This document shows positions 38,699 to 48,005 of a stretch of 64,000 nucleotides of DNA, in pieces (the stretch's first letter is position 1; the number at the start of each line of letters is the position of its first letter). The stretch comes from Bin87 sp965207585 (GTDB lineage Bacteria > Chloroflexota > Dehalococcoidia > Lucifugimonadales > UBA3495), in NCBI GenBank assembly GCA_965207585.1, contig CBDBMT010000003.1, positions 1,178,001 to 1,242,000 on the forward strand. Reading direction: 5' to 3'. A model generated the notes under the pieces. It ran no database searches. It was given only the letters and a program-made list of their open reading frames with translations, and was not told where the DNA came from. The position numbers were made by a program, and so were the translations under genes.

Positions 38699-39290
38699 CC
38701 CGACGCTCGACGAGGATACGGGAAACTTGGCGACCGTTGCTGCGAATGTCCTCCGCAATTCGCTGCGCCCGCTGCCTAATGTCGTCTGTCACCGGGCCGG
38801 GCATCCTGATGCCGCACAGTTCATAGGGCATCACTTCCCCTTGCGCGGTAGCGCCCCAAGCCAGTTCATCGTGGGAATACTCCTCAATCTCCGCTGCACT
38901 GAAGTCGGCAAACTGCCGCAATTGCTCGTCAAGGAACGACCGTTCCTTTTCGGTGAGCGCAGCCGTGGCTGCTGCGTCACTGGCGGCCGGGCGGCGTGTC
39001 CAGTAACCTTTCGGAGCATATTCCTTCAGGGTTTTTATCGCCTGCTCATCTTCCAGTCGCTTCAGCATCGCTGTCCAGTCATCGGGGTACGGGCCGTGGG
39101 GCATATGAACGTAAGTCACGCCGGTGATGGGCTGGCCGGTGCGGATATACGCGGCGCAGTCGGCGTAGTACAGCAGCTTGACCAGTTTGGGGAAACCAAA
39201 GTGGTCGTCGTGCCGCGAACGTTCCGTAAGATACGCGACGGCAGCGGCAAGTTTGTCCCACTTCAAGGGAAAACTGACTTTGCCTTCCAT
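38688..39290 (-). CDS. Panacea (DUF4065/SocA-like) antitoxin-type protein
   Basis: The start at ATG 39290 is set by GAGGAGG upstream. It has the SocA/Panacea pattern: KLAAAVAYLTER, then FGFPKLVKLLYYADCAAYIRTGQPITG, then VHMPHGPYPDDW, where DUF4065 proteins typically have a KLLYFAD and a GP-P motif. 200 residues. Panacea domains act as hyperpromiscuous antitoxins in two-gene systems and in SocAB. Here the partner is the 91-residue gene that overlaps its 3' end. Confidence 0.82.
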   Translation of the reverse strand: MEGKVSFPLKWDKLAAAVAYLTERSRHDDHFGFPKLVKLLYYADCAAYIRTGQPITGVTYVHMPHGPYPDDWTAMLKRLEDEQAIKTLKEYAPKGYWTRRPAASDAAATAALTEKERSFLDEQLRQFADFSAAEIEEYSHDELAWGATAQGEVMPYELCGIRMPGPVTDDIRQRAQRIAEDIRSNGRQVSRILVERRDAV

Positions 39291-39353
39291 GTGCGACCTC
39301 CTCGCCGGCTGTACCTGGATGCACGCATCGTATCGCAAACTGAACATACGTAC

Positions 39354-39392
39354 AAAAGCGCAGGGGCCGGTACGATGAACTCCGGCCCCTGC
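39354..39392 (-). terminator. Intrinsic terminator of the NHL propeller gene
   Basis: An 11-bp perfect stem (39360-39370 with 39382-39392), 11-base loop, followed on the minus strand by GCTTTTGT. Confidence 0.75.
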
Positions 39393-39407
39393 GGTTGCGT
39401 GCCCTGC

Positions 39408-40283
39408 CTACTGACGCACGTACTTGTCCACGCGCTCCTGGGCGCCCAGGGCCATGTAGATATTGCCGTGGGCGTCAACCCAGCTGCCGTGGGCCGACTC
39501 GGAGTCCCAGCGCGCCAGGACGTTGCCGTCCGGGTCCATGATGCTGACCCGCGGAGACATGCCATTCGCCCCGCCCTCGCTGATGACCAGATTGTCCTCG
39601 CTGTCGACGGAGATGTCCAGCGGCCGCCGCATGTCCTCCCACATGGCCAGGTGCTCGCCGTCGGGCGAATAGATCTGCATGCGGTTGTTCTCGCGGTCGC
39701 ATAGATACAGGTTGCCGTTGGGATGAGCCACGATGCTGTGGGGCAGGTGGAACTCGCCGGCGCCGCCCTTGCCCGGCTCGCCCCAGGACTGCTTGAGCTG
39801 TCCGTCGCGGGAGAACCGATGCACGCGGGCGTTGCGATAGCCGTCGGAGACGTACAGGTCGCCGTTGGGCGCGGGCACGATCTCGGTGGGATAGTTGAAC
39901 GGGCCGGCCGAGCGCGGGCAAACCTCGCCGGGCACCTCGCAGCCGGTGTCCGAGTGGACGCCGCGGTCGCCGATGACCTGCAACGGCTTGCCATCCAGCG
40001 TGAAGATGACGCAGACGGAGTCGGTGCGGTCGGTGATATAGACGATGTCGTCCTGGATGTAGATGCCGTGGGCCTCGTCGATGGCGCGCACGCCCCAGGA
40101 ACCCAGGTAGTTGCCGCCCGGCCCGAAAATCAGCACCGGCGGGTCCTTGCGCTGGAACACGTACACGCGGTCCTGCGAGTCGGTGGCAACCGCCGAGGCG
40201 TTGCCCATGGTCATGCCTTCGGGCAGGTGCGCCCAGTTTTCTTCGAGGGTGTAGGTGTACTTGCCGGAGCCTACGGTGGTCAT
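39408..40283 (-). CDS. NHL-repeat beta-propeller protein (peptidylglycine lyase-like)
   Basis: 291 residues made of about six repeats of the NHL/6-bladed propeller type: ATDSQDRVYVF, HGIYIQDDIVYITD, EIVPAPNGDLYVSD, SIVAHPNGNLYLCD, DISVDSEDNLVIS and SWVDAHGNIYMA. The EAHGI and LPHSI segments place His residues as in the metal site of peptidyl-alpha-hydroxyglycine alpha-amidating lyase, and bacterial homologues are annotated so. No signal peptide is visible. Actual activity unknown. Confidence 0.85.
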   Translation of the reverse strand: MTTVGSGKYTYTLEENWAHLPEGMTMGNASAVATDSQDRVYVFQRKDPPVLIFGPGGNYLGSWGVRAIDEAHGIYIQDDIVYITDRTDSVCVIFTLDGKPLQVIGDRGVHSDTGCEVPGEVCPRSAGPFNYPTEIVPAPNGDLYVSDGYRNARVHRFSRDGQLKQSWGEPGKGGAGEFHLPHSIVAHPNGNLYLCDRENNRMQIYSPDGEHLAMWEDMRRPLDISVDSEDNLVISEGGANGMSPRVSIMDPDGNVLARWDSESAHGSWVDAHGNIYMALGAQERVDKYVRQ

Positions 40284-40337
40284 GATCAGCCTCCTGTGTC
40301 GGTGTGAGCTGTGACGATCTGACGAATTGTCCGGTGT

Positions 40338-41219
40338 CTACGTTTTGGAATCGAAGAAACCGCTTTTGATGTGGTCGCTGATGGCGCTGGCCACGAGTTC
40401 GGGACGTTGCAGCGGTACGTCGTGGATGCTGTTTTCCAGCCAGACGATCTTGCTCACCGGCAGCAGCGACGCCGCTTTGGCCATGGACTCCTCGCGCCGG
40501 AAACGGCGGTCCATGGCGTCAGGCGTGGATTGCCGCGCCGGCAGCATCAACACCGGACACTCAAGGGTTGGGTATAGCAGCGACGGCTTATGGTCCCACA
40601 GCGCATCGATGATCCGCAGGTGGTTCTCGCGGCGCAGGTTGGACTGGATGGTGCCGTCCTCCAGCACGCGGAAGTTGGCCAGCACGGCCTCCACGACCGT
40701 CTCCGACGGATTGGGTCCGAAGCGCGCGCCCTCGATCACGCGGGAACGCATCATCTCCGGCGTGAAGCCGGTGAAGATGGGCGGAGCCATATCCTGGCGC
40801 GCCTGCTCCAGGCTCCAGCCGGGTCTCGCCGACGGTTCGATGGTGCCGCCGTCGACAAATATCAGGCCGGCTGCCATGTCAGGCTTGGCAGCGGCGAGTT
40901 CCAGGGCCACGTCCGCGCCCCAGGAGTGTCCGGCGATAACGGGCCGCTCCCATCCCAGGGACTCGATGAACGCCGCCGCGTCGCCGGACACGGTGGCAAA
41001 ATCGTACCCGTCCTCGACCTGCGCCGATTGGCCATGACCCCTCTGATCCAGCGCAACGACGCGGAACTCCTCCGCCAGCAGCGGAGCAACCAGGTCCCAG
41101 ATGTGGCAGGTGGACGCCAACCCGTGTAGCAGCAGCACCGGGCGGCCGTCCCCGCCCCAATCACGATAATGGAAGGGCAGGCCGCGCAGGTCAACGTAGC
41201 AGTCATTGGGGGTGGGCAT
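40338..41219 (-). CDS. Alpha/beta hydrolase
   Basis: 293 residues with the fold's landmarks: oxyanion loop VLLLHGLAST, strand-turn VVALDQRGHGQS, nucleophile elbow VIAGHSWGAD, and a C-terminal His in NSIHDVPLQRPE. The acid residue probably lies near VLMLPARQSTPDAMD. The enzyme class (esterase, C-C hydrolase or haloperoxidase-like) cannot be set. 54 bp upstream of the NHL gene on the same strand, so the two may be co-transcribed. Confidence 0.9.
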   Translation of the reverse strand: MPTPNDCYVDLRGLPFHYRDWGGDGRPVLLLHGLASTCHIWDLVAPLLAEEFRVVALDQRGHGQSAQVEDGYDFATVSGDAAAFIESLGWERPVIAGHSWGADVALELAAAKPDMAAGLIFVDGGTIEPSARPGWSLEQARQDMAPPIFTGFTPEMMRSRVIEGARFGPNPSETVVEAVLANFRVLEDGTIQSNLRRENHLRIIDALWDHKPSLLYPTLECPVLMLPARQSTPDAMDRRFRREESMAKAASLLPVSKIVWLENSIHDVPLQRPELVASAISDHIKSGFFDSKT

Positions 41220-41292
41220 GGGTTAGTCCGTCGTCCGTGGTTGGGGGATGACGGTATTGTAGCAACCAGGGGGATTGGCGTGTAGGGCGGAA

Positions 41293-41320
41293 TTGACATG
41301 CTGTTCGCTATTTGCGAACA
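41293..41320 (+). promoter_or_regulatory. Promoter/operator of the RelE-Xre pair
   Basis: A perfect TTGACA (41293-41298) is followed by a perfect inverted repeat TGTTCGC-TATTT-GCGAACA (41302-41320) that covers the spacer and -10 region (GAACAT at 17 bp). Such a palindrome is where an Xre antitoxin would bind to repress its own operon. Transcription would start at about 41328, at the ATG itself, so the mRNA may be leaderless. Confidence 0.6.
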
Positions 41321-41327
41321 TAGCGTC

Positions 41328-41597
41328 ATGGATCAGGCAATGCGTGTTGAATGGTCAGTGCGTTCCATCAAGGATATGCGCCGGCTTTCACCCAGAAATC
41401 GCGAGCTGGTAATTGCCAAGGTTGAACAGTATGCGGAAGACCCGGCGTCGTTGGTCAACCAGGTAATTGCGCTTGCCAACAGCAATCATTGGCGCTTGAG
41501 GGTTGGCAACTACCGCGTGATATTCAGCGTTGAAAGCGGCACGGTTGCGATCATGCTGGTGTTGCGGGTTCGCCATCGGAGAGAATCGTATGACTAA
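41328..41597 (+). CDS. RelE/ParE-type toxin
   Basis: An 89-residue toxin-fold protein. It begins MRVEWSVRSIKDMRRLSPRNRELVIAKVEQYAEDP, with the central NSNHWRLRVGNYRVIF and the final MLVLRVRHRRESYD that are classic for RelE/ParE and HigB-type proteins. Three starts are possible (41298, 41328, 41340); 41328 is chosen because 41298 lies inside the promoter/operator. It overlaps the antitoxin gene by 8 bp, toxin first. Confidence 0.88.
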   Translation: MDQAMRVEWSVRSIKDMRRLSPRNRELVIAKVEQYAEDPASLVNQVIALANSNHWRLRVGNYRVIFSVESGTVAIMLVLRVRHRRESYD

Positions 41598-41934
41598 CCA
41601 CGAAACCATAACTATCAGCCGAGCGGAGTATGACGCCCTGGTTGCTCAGAATGCTGCGTTGGAAGACTACGTAGCTGCTCTGAAAGCCGACGACGGCAGC
41701 CGTATCCCGCATCCGGTAGCCCTGGCCATTATACGCGGCGACAGCCCCTTGTCCGCGTTTCGCAGTTACCGCGGGCTTACCCTGCGCCAGCTGGCTGAAG
41801 CCACCGGGCTGGCGCCAGGCTATATTTCGGAAATAGAGCGTGGCATCAAGTCCGGATCAGTAAGCGCGCTGTCACGGCTCGCCGCCACGCTTGACACCAG
41901 AATAGACGTGCTGGCCATGGACTCTGTGGAATAG
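41590..41934 (+). CDS. Xre-family antitoxin
   Basis: 114 residues. An N-terminal region (ITISRAEYDALVAQNAALEDYVAAL) is probably the toxin-binding helix and the C-terminal half is a canonical helix-turn-helix (GLTLRQLAEATGLAPGYIS, EIERGIKSGSVSALSRLAATL). The ATG at 41590 overlaps the toxin stop. Toxin-first order with an Xre antitoxin resembles HigBA-type modules. Likely autorepressor at the palindrome 41302-41320. Confidence 0.9.
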   Translation: MTNHETITISRAEYDALVAQNAALEDYVAALKADDGSRIPHPVALAIIRGDSPLSAFRSYRGLTLRQLAEATGLAPGYISEIERGIKSGSVSALSRLAATLDTRIDVLAMDSVE

Positions 41935-42033
41935 CCGAGAGCACATTAGCGCTCAAGCGACCTCCAGGGTTCCATTATCCCGTTAGGAACAGAACTCTGG
42001 CAATATCGCCCGCGCAAAGATCTTGTGGATGTT

Positions 42034-45009
42034 TCATGTCGCCGCAATATGCTCCATCAACTTTTCCACGCTGGGAACGACCACGTACTTTGCTGGAGAT
42101 TCCCCAACCGCCAGGATATCAAAGTGCGCCTTGCCGCATTTCACTTTGCCGAGTTCTCGTTCGCGGAGGTCATCACTGAACGACGTGCCCTTGGTTTCGG
42201 CGACGAAATAGAGGCGCTCATGGTCGTCGTTTTCTATGAGCACTGCCCAGTCCGGGTTGTATGGACCCAACGGAGTGGGCACTTGGAACCAGGGCGGCAG
42301 CTTGGCGTACACCTTTACAACCCTGCTCAATTCCAGATGCTCGGCGAATTTCGCCTCGTTATCGGAGTCACAGATAACGTAGTCGTACACCGATCTCTTT
42401 GATTCAACCATCTTGTTCAGATGGCCGATCAGTTCCTCTCTCACGAACAGTTCCTGCGAGTAATAAGGGTCGCCTTCCAAGCGCCGGTACTTGATTCCGT
42501 CCACCAGCGACGAGCGTTTACGCCGGTTAATGGCCTCTGCCGCCGTCTCGATGAATTTTTGTGGGTTATCTCGAAAATGCGGCAGCCGTCCGCTGTCCGA
42601 CAGAATGCGGGCGATGCTGCGCCGCGTCAGTTGGGTACGGTTCTGCAACTCGGTGAGCAGGTCGGGCAATTCAACGTCATCACTCCGCAGACTTACTGGC
42701 GCTCCAGCTTCCAGCAGCCAGCCCTGCACCCCGCTCTCCTCAATCTGCATCCCCGCCGTGTTCCATTGAATCCTCGGGCGCGGTATCGGCGGTGCTTCGC
42801 TGAGTGCCTTCGCGCACACTTTGAGCAAATCTTCGTTGTCAAATTGGACGCGGTAGGTGGTCTTGTATTTAATGCGCTCCCAGAGGGCTTGAAATTTCTC
42901 GCAGTTCAGGACCACTTCACGAGGCCGCACCGCGCGGCGTTCCTCAGCCTTTTTGGGTATGATGCGGCTGTCGGCCTTCCGCAGCAACTCGATTATCGCG
43001 TCGCGGAACGGCTCAAAATCATCCGGAAGAGTGAAACTGCCGTCCGTAAGGGCATTACGCAGCAGGTCAGTGATCTTTCCCTGTTGGTCCAGATAGCCCT
43101 GCGTCACCAGGTATCGCCAGATTTCCTGAGACTGCTCCACGCCCAGTCGTTCGGTTTTATCGCCGCCGATTTCGATCAGCGCAAATTGGTGCTCTTCAAC
43201 CACGCCAAAGCGGATGCCGGTCTCTTCTTCGATCTCGCGTTGCAGGTTTTCGGCGAAGTCTTCGTAGCTCTCCTGGGCGATTACGGTCAGCGTGTTGACC
43301 TCAGACCCGCGCTGTCTCTCGCCATCCTGGCTGACGCACAGGCGCAGCCCGCGCCCGATGGTCTGGCGACGCTCCCGTTCGGTTTGGATGTCGCGGAGAG
43401 CGCAGATCTGGAACACGTTGGGGTTATCCCAACCTTCGCGCAGCGCGGAGTGGGAAAAGATGAACTTCAGCGGTTCGTCAAAGCTCAGCAGTTTTTCCTT
43501 GTCCCGCATAATCAGGTTGTAGGCGCGCTCGGCGTTGTCCCGATTGGTTTGGTTGTTTTCTGCCGTATCCGTCCAACCACCGCGCCGGTCGATTGAGAAA
43601 TAGCCTTCGTGCGCCCGCTCCGCGGCGTCGGGGAGGTCATCAACACTTTCAAACAAGGCACGGTAATCCGGGTGGCCGGCAATGCGGCGGTACTCTTCCT
43701 CAAAAACGCGGGCAAATCGCCCCTTGACCGGGTTGCCGTCCGCGTCGTAGTCCCGGTAGTTTGCTACCTTGTCGATGAAGAACAGGCTCAGCACCTTGAT
43801 GCCTTGGGGCCGCAGCCGCCGCTCTTTGTCCAAGTGCTCCCGGATGGCCTTGCGGATCATTTCGCGGTGCACCGCTTGCCGGTCAACCGCGCCGTAGGCT
43901 TCACCCGGTTGCAGCCAACGCTCATCGCCCGGCGCTCGTAACTCCAAAGATGCGTTGCGCCCAACCTTGATTTCACCGATGTAGTGATCACGGTAGATTT
44001 CGCGGCGAGTTCTGTGCTCGAGGTCCTCGCCATCCTGAACGTTGACTTCCTGACGCTGCACACCGCCGGCCCGGGTGGCCACGTCAAGCTCAACCCGCGC
44101 GGTAATCGTGCCGCGCTGCCTGCGGGTTGACACCAGCCGGAGATAGGGGCTGTTGTGGTCGTCAACCACCGTGCCAGCGGCGACCTCAATCTCCTTGACC
44201 AGATTCTGCTGGTAGGCGTCCACCGCGTTGAGCCGATAGACCATGTGGTACTGATTCGCGTGGGTCGCCGAGTAACGCAGGGTGCAAAGGGGGTTCATGC
44301 GCTCCAGCGCTTCCTTGCCCCGGCCGGCCAAACCGCCTTCCACACTCTGCGGCTCGTCCACGATGATTATGGGATTCGTGGCGCGCACCAAGTCGATGGG
44401 CGCTTCGCCGCCCGTCTTCTCGTTTTCCTGGTATATGGTGTTGATGTCCCGCTTGTTGATGGCGCCGACGGTCATCACCATGATCTGGATCTGCGGGCTG
44501 GTAGCGAAATTGCGAACCTGCCCCAGCTTGGCCGAGTCGTAGATGAAGTGATCAAAGGGGACGCCGGCGTACAGTGCGCGGAAGTGATCGCCCATCATTT
44601 GCAGCGACTTGTTAACGCCTTCTTTGATGGCAACCGACGGCACCACGACGGCGAACTTGGTGAACCCGTAAAGCCGGTTCAGCTCGAATATCGTCCGCAG
44701 GTACACGTAGGTCTTGCCGGTGCCGGTTTCCATCTCCACGGTGAAATCGCGGGATTCCAGGTCCGGCGCCCGCGGCAGGCCGTTATTCAACTGGACATCC
44801 TGCAAGTTAGCCAGGATCCCGTCGTCGGCCAGTGTCAGCAGGTTTCCCACGCCCAGGTCGTTCTCCACCAAGCCCGGCAGGCCGGCGTCGTCCACGCCGT
44901 GGGCCACCGTGAATTCGCTGCGGCAAACTTCCTGGCCGCGGAACAGATTGCAGACGGCCGCGATGGCAGACTGCTGGTAGTCCAGGTCCGGCTCAAATTG
45001 AAACTTCAT
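42034..45009 (-). CDS. res: Type III restriction enzyme, Res subunit
   Basis: A 991-residue SF2 helicase-nuclease. Walker A is METGTGKTYVYLRTI, the DEAD-like box is IIIVDEPQSVEG, motif III is RYSATH, and the second RecA lobe includes SHSALREGWDNPNVFQICALRD with the arginine-rich QTIGRGLRL. The C-terminal PD-(D/E)XK site is seen as GPYNPDWAVLI followed by VAETKGTS. ATG 45009 overlaps the mod stop (TGATG), the usual mod-res coupling. The gene itself is intact. Confidence 0.95.
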   Translation of the reverse strand: MKFQFEPDLDYQQSAIAAVCNLFRGQEVCRSEFTVAHGVDDAGLPGLVENDLGVGNLLTLADDGILANLQDVQLNNGLPRAPDLESRDFTVEMETGTGKTYVYLRTIFELNRLYGFTKFAVVVPSVAIKEGVNKSLQMMGDHFRALYAGVPFDHFIYDSAKLGQVRNFATSPQIQIMVMTVGAINKRDINTIYQENEKTGGEAPIDLVRATNPIIIVDEPQSVEGGLAGRGKEALERMNPLCTLRYSATHANQYHMVYRLNAVDAYQQNLVKEIEVAAGTVVDDHNSPYLRLVSTRRQRGTITARVELDVATRAGGVQRQEVNVQDGEDLEHRTRREIYRDHYIGEIKVGRNASLELRAPGDERWLQPGEAYGAVDRQAVHREMIRKAIREHLDKERRLRPQGIKVLSLFFIDKVANYRDYDADGNPVKGRFARVFEEEYRRIAGHPDYRALFESVDDLPDAAERAHEGYFSIDRRGGWTDTAENNQTNRDNAERAYNLIMRDKEKLLSFDEPLKFIFSHSALREGWDNPNVFQICALRDIQTERERRQTIGRGLRLCVSQDGERQRGSEVNTLTVIAQESYEDFAENLQREIEEETGIRFGVVEEHQFALIEIGGDKTERLGVEQSQEIWRYLVTQGYLDQQGKITDLLRNALTDGSFTLPDDFEPFRDAIIELLRKADSRIIPKKAEERRAVRPREVVLNCEKFQALWERIKYKTTYRVQFDNEDLLKVCAKALSEAPPIPRPRIQWNTAGMQIEESGVQGWLLEAGAPVSLRSDDVELPDLLTELQNRTQLTRRSIARILSDSGRLPHFRDNPQKFIETAAEAINRRKRSSLVDGIKYRRLEGDPYYSQELFVREELIGHLNKMVESKRSVYDYVICDSDNEAKFAEHLELSRVVKVYAKLPPWFQVPTPLGPYNPDWAVLIENDDHERLYFVAETKGTSFSDDLRERELGKVKCGKAHFDILAVGESPAKYVVVPSVEKLMEHIAAT

Positions 45010-46974
45010 CAGACGCTCTGTACGTTCTTGACACCGTGCTGCCGCAGAATTTCAGTGCAGTTGGCCTTGGCCACGTCGTCGGCAAAGGCACTGTCGCGGA
45101 AAAGGGCAGCGGTGTCGTCGGTATTGTCCATTTCGTCGCGCCATTGGACTATGCCCAGGGCGATCTCTTCGACTTCATCCGTGTCAATTTTCTCGGCAAG
45201 ACAGGCAATCAGCGCCCCGCTGTCAACGGCGCTCACCGGCTTGCCGGCAAATTCGCGCGTCTCAATGGGAGCGCACAGGTCAATCCCCCGCTTGAGCAGC
45301 ACTTCGTACAGGATGTCCTGCTCCGTCCGCCCCTCCTTGATGTGGTCAAGGTGGTCCAGGAGCGATTGCTCCAAGTCATCCGGGTCGGGCTCCCAAGCCT
45401 TGATGTTGGAACTGTCCAGCTTGAACAAGCGAAAGCCGAGGTCGGCGGTAGATTCTGGGTTCTCCTCTTGGATTTTCTTGCTGGCGCGGCGCAGACGTTC
45501 TTTGGTGATTTCCGACAAGTTCTTTGGCTTGCCAAGTTTGGCGCAGTAGTTGGCTGACGCTGCTTGGTCCCTATCGTCAACACTCAGTGGTTCTGGAAAT
45601 TGGACTATTATGTAGCGGCAATCGCTGTCGTTTTCAACATTTTGGGCCATGACAGCGTGTGCCATAGTGCCTGAACCTGCAAAGAAATCGACTACGATTT
45701 CATCCTCTGCGCAAAACCAGGAAACAAAGTCCCTCATCATGGCTACCGGTTTCGGGTTGGAAAAGACCGCGGCACCGAGCAACTGGGTAAGATCGCCAGT
45801 CTGCTTGCTGACCATGCCATATTCAGGTAGCAAAGAAGGTGGAGTGATTTTCGCCCTCGCCTTCTTACAATGCAATTTGCCAGTGCTGTTGAAGTAAAAT
45901 TCAAGAACCCGTTGACCGCGGGTATCGTAGGTTTCGTTACCCGCGAAGTATGATTCCATTTGGTTTCTTTGTGTCCAACCTGCCCTCAAAGTAACTTCCT
46001 CGACGGTTTTCCCGTCTTCACAAATGAATCGGCCTGATACCACCGTTACTTCTTCTGCTTTTCCAAAGGTTCCCGATATTTCTGTTCCGTCCGAAGCGTT
46101 GAAACGTACTCCGGGTGGAAACGTGAAATCGCTGGCGGGGTTGCCGCGCGAGATTTTTTTGAGAGCCCCTGCATCTATGACACCATCGCCTCCTGAGATA
46201 GCGGAGGTGGTTTCTTTGTCCTTTCGCGTACACGAGTACGTATTCATGATATTTCTTGAACATACCCTGCTGTTGAGAGTGCTGCTTGTTCCAGATCAAG
46301 ATGGACAGGAAATTTTCTTCGCCGAAAATCTCTGACGCGATGCTTTTCATAAGGTTGACCTCCCCATCGTCAACGCTAATCATCATCACGCCGTCATCTT
46401 TCAGGAGATTTCGCGCGGTTTTGAGTCGTGGATACACCATGTTCAGCCAGTTGGTATGGAACCGTCCAGATGATTCAGTATTAGTGCTGAACTTATGGCC
46501 GTTGCTGTCCACTTGGCCAGTTATTCTCAGGTAGTTCTTGATGCCGTCCTTGTAATCGTCTGGATATATGAAGTCATTGCCCGTGTTATAGGGCGGATCG
46601 ATGTAAATCAGTTTCACCTTGCCAGCGTAGCTTTTTTGCAGCAGCTTCAGCACTTCCAGGTTGTCGCCCTCAATCATCAGGTTCTGCGTGGTGTCCCAGT
46701 CCACGCTTTCCTCCGGGCAAGGGCGCAGGGTTCCGGCGCTGGGCGTCAACGCCAACCGGCGGGCGCGGCGCTTGCCGTGCCAGTTCAATCCGTACTTTTC
46801 CTCGCCGTCGTCAACCACGTCACCCAGCAGTTGCCGCAGCACGTCGAAGTCAATTCCGCCCTCGGTAAAGGCCTCGGGGAACAGGGCCTTCAGCTGGACG
46901 ATGTTGTCAGCAACTAGGTCGGCCGAACGGGTTTCGGGATCAGCAGCGGTGAGCGGGTTCATCTGAATCTCCAT
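45009..46974 (-). pseudogene. mod: Type III DNA-adenine methyltransferase, frameshifted
   Basis: Beta-class N6-adenine methyltransferase and specificity subunit. The N-terminal part, from ATG 46974 (or 46962, which has GGAG seven bases ahead), holds the catalytic DPPYNTGNDF. The C-terminal part holds the SAM-binding DFFAGSGT. They are in different frames. The first frame runs HEYVLVYAKG..., the second resumes as KDKETTSAISGG, and removing one of the two G residues at 46220-46221 (minus-strand AAAGGAC) restores HEYVLVYAKDKETTS without loss of any residue. So the only defect is a one-base insertion in a short non-repetitive run. It may be a true inactivation or a sequence error. Loss of mod normally also disables Res, which needs Mod for recognition. 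Confidence 0.88.
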
Positions 46975-47011
46975 GCAGTGACTGGCGGCATTTTAGCACG
47001 GGGTCGCCTGC

Positions 47012-47017
47012 TATAAT
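47012..47017 (+). promoter_or_regulatory. Extended -10 promoter of the monooxygenase-fold gene
   Basis: TGCTATAAT, 63 nt before the ATG at 47080; no matching -35. Confidence 0.5.
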
Positions 47018-47079
47018 TTTGCCCGGCGGCCCACCCCAGCGGTCTCTCGCCGCCCCAATTCACAGGAGGAATCCCTGCC

Positions 47080-47418
47080 ATGTACGCCATTTTCGTGACC
47101 ATCAACATCAAGGACGGCTACGCCGACGAGTTCTCCAAGGCCAGTCTCGGCGACGGCCAGGGCAGCGTGCGCGACGAGGAAAACTGCTTCCGGTTCGACA
47201 TCCTGCGCAGCCCCGACAACCCCAACCAGTTCTACCTCTACGAGGTCTACGCCAACCGCGAGGCCCACGCCACCCACCGCGAGCAGCCCCATTACGTCGC
47301 CTGGCGTTCGGCGGTGGAGCACATGTTTGAGGGCGACCTGGGCCGCGTCGAGATGGAAACCGTGTTCCCCTCCGACGACGGCTGGCGCGCGCAGAAGCCG
47401 GGCCTGGTCAACTGGTAG
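47080..47418 (+). CDS. Antibiotic biosynthesis monooxygenase (ABM) domain protein
   Basis: 112 residues with the ferredoxin-like ABM fold: MYAIFVTINIKDGYADEF, FDILRSPDNPNQFYLYEVYANREAHATHREQPHY and VEHMFEGDL. The YLYEVY and HxxxPHY elements are characteristic of LsrG/YgiN-like members, which act as quinol monooxygenases or isomerases. AGGAGG precedes the ATG. A membrane-protein gene follows after 13 bp. Confidence 0.88.
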   Translation: MYAIFVTINIKDGYADEFSKASLGDGQGSVRDEENCFRFDILRSPDNPNQFYLYEVYANREAHATHREQPHYVAWRSAVEHMFEGDLGRVEMETVFPSDDGWRAQKPGLVNW

Positions 47419-47431
47419 AAAGCGTTCCATC

Positions 47432-47998
47432 GTGTTCAAGCCCTTCGCACCTCGTGACCTTGACGCAATCGCCGCCCTCGCTGCCGGGGCGTTCATCATG
47501 CTGGCCATCTTCGCGTGGACGGCGAAAACCGCGGTCGCGGATCCGGCCGACGTGGGCGTCACCCATTGGGGATGGAAGCTGTGGCAGGTCGGCCCGCTGG
47601 TGATGGGCTTCGCCGGCGTCTGGTGGTTTTGGCTGAGCACCCGCCGCGCGGCCTGGGTGCGCAGCCTGGCCCTGGCGGTCCTCGCGCTGGCGGTCTTCAT
47701 CAACGGGTACACCGGACTGTTCGGCGACTACTGGGGCGACGTGTGGCGGACGGTCAACCCGCTGTTCATTGCGTCGTGCAGCGTGGCGGCGGTTGCGCTA
47801 TGGCGTTGCGGATGCACAGCCGGCAAGGTCGGCGCGGTGGTTCCAGCGGCGCTGGGGATAGTGGTGTTCGCCAACGCCTACTTCCTCAACGTCGGGGTGC
47901 TGTGGAGCATCCTGGACCCGGTGCGGATGCTCACGGAACTGACCTGGGCGGCCGTGGCCAACAAGGCTAACGTAGCCCGGCCTAACGCCACCGAGTAG
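47432..47998 (+). CDS. Membrane protein with five TM segments
   Basis: 188 residues from GTG 47432 (the frame is open upstream but overlaps the ABM gene). Five hydrophobic segments are visible: AALAAGAFIMLAIFAW, VGPLVMGFAGVWWFW, LALAVLALAVFING, FIASCSVAAVALW and VVPAALGIVVFANAYFL. No family recognised. Its close spacing to the ABM gene before and the ATL gene after suggests a three-gene transcript. Confidence 0.75.
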   Translation: MFKPFAPRDLDAIAALAAGAFIMLAIFAWTAKTAVADPADVGVTHWGWKLWQVGPLVMGFAGVWWFWLSTRRAAWVRSLALAVLALAVFINGYTGLFGDYWGDVWRTVNPLFIASCSVAAVALWRCGCTAGKVGAVVPAALGIVVFANAYFLNVGVLWSILDPVRMLTELTWAAVANKANVARPNATE

Positions 47999-48005
47999 GC
48001 CGTTC

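Noticed and set aside
46218..46222. Programmed frameshift or phase-variable tract in mod
   Set aside because: The run AAAGG is too short and is not a known slippery heptamer or simple repeat, so an indel or sequence error is the simpler reading.
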